From Pseudoflavonifractor sp. 524-17 (GTDB taxonomy: Bacteria; Bacillota; Clostridia; Oscillospirales; Oscillospiraceae), in NCBI RefSeq assembly GCF_009935845.1, contig NZ_QWEK01000015.1, positions 1-64,000 of the forward strand: a DNA stretch of 64,000 nucleotides, read 5' to 3'. Positions 61,633-64,000 of the stretch are shown here, one piece after another. Below the pieces are notes generated by a model. That model had not been told where the DNA came from and did no database searches. It saw nothing but the letters and a program-made list of their open reading frames with translations. How positions within the stretch are numbered: position 1 is the stretch's first letter; each line of letters opens with the position of its first letter. Made by a program: the position numbers and the translations under genes.

Positions 61633-62550
61633 TTACTTGCCCAGCTGCTTGGCAATCTCCTCAGCGAAGTTCTCCTGCTTCTTCTCAATGCCCTCGCCCT
61701 TTTCAAAGCGGATGGCATCCTTCAGAACCACAGCACCGCCCAGAGCCTTGGCAGTGTTAGCCATATACTGCTCCACAGAGACACTGCCATCTTTGACAAA
61801 CTCCTGCTGGAGCAGACAGTTCTCCTTATAGAACTTGCCCAGCTTGCCGGCCACAATACCCTCCTTCACTTTGTCGGGCTTGGCAGCCATTTTGGGGTCG
61901 TTCTCCATCTGGGCCAGGAGAATCTTCTTCTCCTCGTCCAGGGTGGCCTGGCTCACCTGGCTCTTATCCAGGAAACGAGGGTTCAGCGCGGCGATCTGCA
62001 TGGCCACGTCTTTGCCCATCTCATTGACCTGGTCGGCGCTCAGCTCCGTCTCCAGGTTGACCAGCACGCCGATCTTGCCGCCGGCGTGGATATAAGGCAC
62101 GGAAATACCCTGGTCAAAGAAAGCAAACCGGCGAACCTTGATATTCTCGCCGATAACCAGCACCATCTCCTGCTGCTGCTCGGTGACAGTCCGGTCAGCG
62201 CCCTCGTACTTGCACGCCATCAAGGCGTCCAAATCGGCGGGCTTGTTCTTGGCCACGGTGGCGGCCACACCCTTAACAAAATCGGTAAATTTCTCATTTT
62301 TGGCCACAAAGTCGGTCTCGGCGTTGACCTCGACCACCACGCCCATGCCGTCAATCACGGCGGCATAAGCCATACCCTCGGCGGCAATGCGGCCGGCTTT
62401 CTTCTGAGAGGCGGCCAGACCCTTCTCCCGGAGGATCTCCACAGCTTTATCCATATTGCCCTCGGCCTCGGTGAGGGCCTTCTTGCAGTCCATCATGCCG
62501 ACGCCGGTCATCTCGCGCAGCTTCTGTACGTCTTTTGCGGTGATTGCCAT
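61633..62550 (-). CDS. tsf: Elongation factor Ts
   Basis: A 305-residue nucleotide exchange factor for EF-Tu. The N-terminal UBA-like domain has KLREMTGVGMMDCKKALTEAEGNMDKAVEILREKG, followed by VEVNAETDFVAKNEKF. The start at 62550 is placed after GGAGG; a start three codons earlier is also in frame. It follows rpsB across a long perfect hairpin. Confidence 0.97.
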   Translation of the reverse strand: MAITAKDVQKLREMTGVGMMDCKKALTEAEGNMDKAVEILREKGLAASQKKAGRIAAEGMAYAAVIDGMGVVVEVNAETDFVAKNEKFTDFVKGVAATVAKNKPADLDALMACKYEGADRTVTEQQQEMVLVIGENIKVRRFAFFDQGISVPYIHAGGKIGVLVNLETELSADQVNEMGKDVAMQIAALNPRFLDKSQVSQATLDEEKKILLAQMENDPKMAAKPDKVKEGIVAGKLGKFYKENCLLQQEFVKDGSVSVEQYMANTAKALGGAVVLKDAIRFEKGEGIEKKQENFAEEIAKQLGK

Positions 62551-62583
62551 ATCACTCAACCTCCATAAATCATCGGTATAAAA

Positions 62584-62613
62584 GAAGCGCCCGCCCGCGC
62601 GGGCGGGCGCTTC
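62584..62613 (-). terminator. 30-nt perfect palindrome between rpsB and tsf
   Basis: A 15+15-bp GC-rich palindrome (62584-62613) without loop bases at its centre is followed on the minus strand by TTTTAT. It should act as a partial terminator that lowers tsf transcription relative to rpsB. Confidence 0.75.
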
Positions 62614-62625
62614 GAAACAGTTTAC

Positions 62626-63348
62626 TTACTCGGCGGCGGGAGCAGCCTCCTCAGCGGGGGCGTCCTGGCCCTGCCGGCCCTCCTGAATGGCGTTGGCCAT
62701 CACGCCGGAGATCAGCTTGATGGCACGGATGGCGTCATCGTTACCAGGGATGACGTAGTCAATCTCATCGGGGTCGCAGTTGGTATCCACAATAGCCACA
62801 ATGGGGATATGCAGCTTGCGGGCCTCGTTAATGGCATTGCGCTCCTTGCGGGGGTCAACCACAAACAGGGCGCCGGGGAGCTTCTTCATCTCAGTGACGC
62901 CGCCCAGGTACTTCTCCAGCTTGGCAATTTCACCCAGATGCTTCATAACTTCCTTCTTGGGCAGCATATCGAAGGTGCCGTCCTCCTGCATCTTCTTCAG
63001 CTGGTTCAGACGATCCACGCGGCCCCGCATGGTCTTGAAGTTGGTGAGCATACCGCCCAGCCAGCGGGCGTTGACATAGTACATGCCGCAGCGGGTTGCC
63101 TCTTCCTTGATGGCCTCCTGGGCCTGCTTCTTGGTGCCCACAAAGAGCAATGTCTGGCTATTCTCGCCCAGCTCACGGACGAAATTATAGGCCTCCTCCA
63201 GCTTCTTCACGGTCTTCTGAAGGTCGATGATATAGATGCCGTTGCGCTCGGTGTAGATGTAGGTGGCCATTTTGGGGTTCCACCGGCGGGTCTGGTGGCC
63301 GAAGTGTACGCCGGCCTCCAAAAGCTGCTTCATAGATACGACTGCCAT
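62626..63348 (-). CDS. rpsB: 30S ribosomal protein S2
   Basis: A 240-residue ribosomal protein. [49 protein letters not shown] and [22 protein letters not shown] are diagnostic. The C-terminal tail is Ala/Glu-rich. AAGGAGG lies upstream of the ATG. It heads the rpsB-tsf unit. Confidence 0.98.
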   Translation of the reverse strand: MAVVSMKQLLEAGVHFGHQTRRWNPKMATYIYTERNGIYIIDLQKTVKKLEEAYNFVRELGENSQTLLFVGTKKQAQEAIKEEATRCGMYYVNARWLGGMLTNFKTMRGRVDRLNQLKKMQEDGTFDMLPKKEVMKHLGEIAKLEKYLGGVTEMKKLPGALFVVDPRKERNAINEARKLHIPIVAIVDTNCDPDEIDYVIPGNDDAIRAIKLISGVMANAIQEGRQGQDAPAEEAAPAAE

Positions 63349-63456
63349 GTGATCATTTCCTCCTTTTTGTTCTTACCGCCACCGGCCTCATCTCCCCCGC
63401 CTACCTCTCAGGGCACCAGGCGGAGTATCCTCCGGTGTGTGTAATTGTGCTTTGGT

Positions 63457-63485
63457 ATTATACAACACTCTTTTCTTTTATGCAA
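63457..63485 (-). promoter_or_regulatory. Promoter of rpsB
   Basis: On the minus strand TTGCAT (63480-63485) and TATAAT (63457-63462) are 17 nt apart, about 109 nt upstream of the start codon. The long leader contains a small CGGAG-CTCCG hairpin and could carry S2 autoregulation. Confidence 0.65.
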
Positions 63486-63518
63486 GTATTATTTTCCTCT
63501 TTCTTTTTAAACTGGTTT

Positions 63519-63560
63519 CGGCCCAATCCCCCGCCTGTAGGTGGACAGGGGATCGGGCCG
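63519..63560 (-). terminator. Hairpin after the CotF-like gene
   Basis: Two 6-bp blocks (63519-63524/63555-63560 and 63526-63531/63548-63553) around an A-C mismatch form a stem 6 nt past the stop codon. The following sequence is A-rich rather than T-rich, so termination is uncertain. Confidence 0.5.
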
Positions 63561-63565
63561 TGCAG

Positions 63566-63820
63566 TCAGCGGGGACGCTGGTTGCTGAATTTTTGATAGG
63601 CGGTATTGATTTTGCTCTCGGGGGCCTGCTCCACCTGGTACCAGCCCTTGGACTGGGCCAGCTGGAAGAGGTCGGCCTGGGCCTGATGGCCCTGGTTGAG
63701 CATGCTGAGAAAATCCGCCCGCAGAGCGCCGTTCACACACTCCGACGCGAAAGTGTCATAGTTGGCGGTCATCTTCTTCTCCGCCAGAATAAAGTCCGTA
63801 ATCTGTTCCTGATTGTCCAT
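63566..63820 (-). CDS. CotF-like spore coat protein
   Basis: An 84-residue helical protein: NQEQITDFILAEKKMTANYDTFASEC, then LSMLNQGHQAQADLFQLAQSKGWYQVEQA and NTAYQKFSNQ, the pattern of the coat F family, which has a ferritin-like two-helix form. Expected in the spore coat. The ATG has AAAGGAG upstream. It lies 17 nt after another small gene of probably related type. Confidence 0.72.
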   Translation of the reverse strand: MDNQEQITDFILAEKKMTANYDTFASECVNGALRADFLSMLNQGHQAQADLFQLAQSKGWYQVEQAPESKINTAYQKFSNQRPR

Positions 63821-63837
63821 GATAGTCGCTCCTTTCC

Positions 63838-64000
63838 TCAGCTCAGGTGTTTAAGCAGGCAGTCGTAGTTGTCCCTGTGGCGCTGGACACACTGCTGATA
63901 GGCACTGCGCAGGTCGCCCTCCTGGCAGTTCTCCAGTGCGGTCTGGTATTTGCAGTACAGGACCTTTTCAAAGTTGAGCTGGTCGGACAGGGCAGTCAGT
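63838..64000 (-). CDS. Partial small helical protein, cut by the window edge
   Basis: The last 53 residues of a minus-strand ORF that enters from the right edge: LSDQLNFEKVLYCKYQTALE and a later RHRDNYDCLLKHL. The two-helix form resembles the partners of CotF-like coat proteins. Its start lies outside the window. It is probably co-transcribed with the CotF-like gene 17 nt downstream. Confidence 0.6.
   Translation of the reverse strand, partial: LTALSDQLNFEKVLYCKYQTALENCQEGDLRSAYQQCVQRHRDNYDCLLKHLS

Noticed and set aside
1-64000. CRISPR arrays, insertion sequences or rRNA genes
   Set aside because: No regularly spaced repeats, transposase genes or rRNA stretches were seen on either strand.

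Overview
The window looks like a chromosomal segment of a spore-forming, GC-rich member of the Clostridia, most like the Oscillospiraceae (Flavonifractor or Intestinimonas type). That placement is inferred from gene content: sporulation and germination genes (cwlD, dacF, ytfJ/gerW, a spoIVFA-spoIVFB-like pair, a SleC-type cortex lysin, CotF-like coat proteins), a PolC-type replicase, an IspH-ribosomal S1 fusion, the MEP isoprenoid pathway and strong AGGAGG ribosome sites. Nearly all genes lie on the minus strand and are housekeeping genes. The exceptions are on the plus strand: an amidase-like gene at 166, a YhcH gene at 4111, a small island gene at 36053, the SleC-like cluster at 39216-41042 and a nucleobase permease at 60186.

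Layout. 1-6.2 kb: amidase-domain protein, tyrosine recombinase, radA, cwlD, YhcH-family protein, and a cysteine desulfurase-like enzyme with a DUF3343 partner. 6.2-14.4 kb: ispF-ispD, carD, then rpiR-type regulator, HI0933-family flavoprotein, cmk, plsC and the ispH-S1 fusion, then an RsuA/RluB-type pseudouridine synthase. 14.4-18.9 kb: dacF, ytfJ, DUF2953 (ytfI-like), scpB, scpA and an M50 protease. 19-26.6 kb: the proteostasis block tig, clpP, clpX, lon, engB, with an FAH-family enzyme at its end. 26.8-33.97 kb: metallophosphoesterase, thrC, M19 dipeptidase, yraN, rnhB, rbgA, rplS and the spoIVFB/spoIVFA-like pair. 34.1-38.8 kb: an accessory island with a large serine recombinase, an XRE regulator, a 55-residue protein and a GmrSD-like DUF262/DUF1524/DUF4268 protein, next to tRNA-Pro(GGG). 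39.2-41.0 kb: a SleC-type spore-cortex lysin whose pro-domain and catalytic domain are separate genes. 41.1-48.0 kb: a complete-looking his operon (hisZGDBHAF, a broken cupin gene, hisI, hisE) behind a good promoter. 48.1-64 kb: ferritin, then polC, a small unknown gene, ispG, rseP, dxr, cdsA, uppS, frr, pyrH, tsf, rpsB and CotF-like genes, interrupted between pyrH and tsf by the divergent permease.

How the genes work together. Five MEP enzymes (ispF, ispD, ispH, ispG, dxr) plus uppS connect isoprenoid synthesis to cell-wall lipid carrier supply; cdsA and plsC serve phospholipid synthesis. ClpXP, Lon and trigger factor form the proteostasis block. Spore formation and germination are served by cwlD, dacF, ytfJ, spoIVFA/FB, the split sleC and CotF-like proteins.

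The least ordinary parts are the split SleC system, the defence-type island, the deletion-bearing cupin pseudogene inside the his operon, the permease inserted in the rpsB-tsf-pyrH-frr order together with several palindromes in its promoter, and a perfect 14-bp inverted repeat between radA and the recombinase gene. All family assignments rest on reading motifs by eye; no database search was run.
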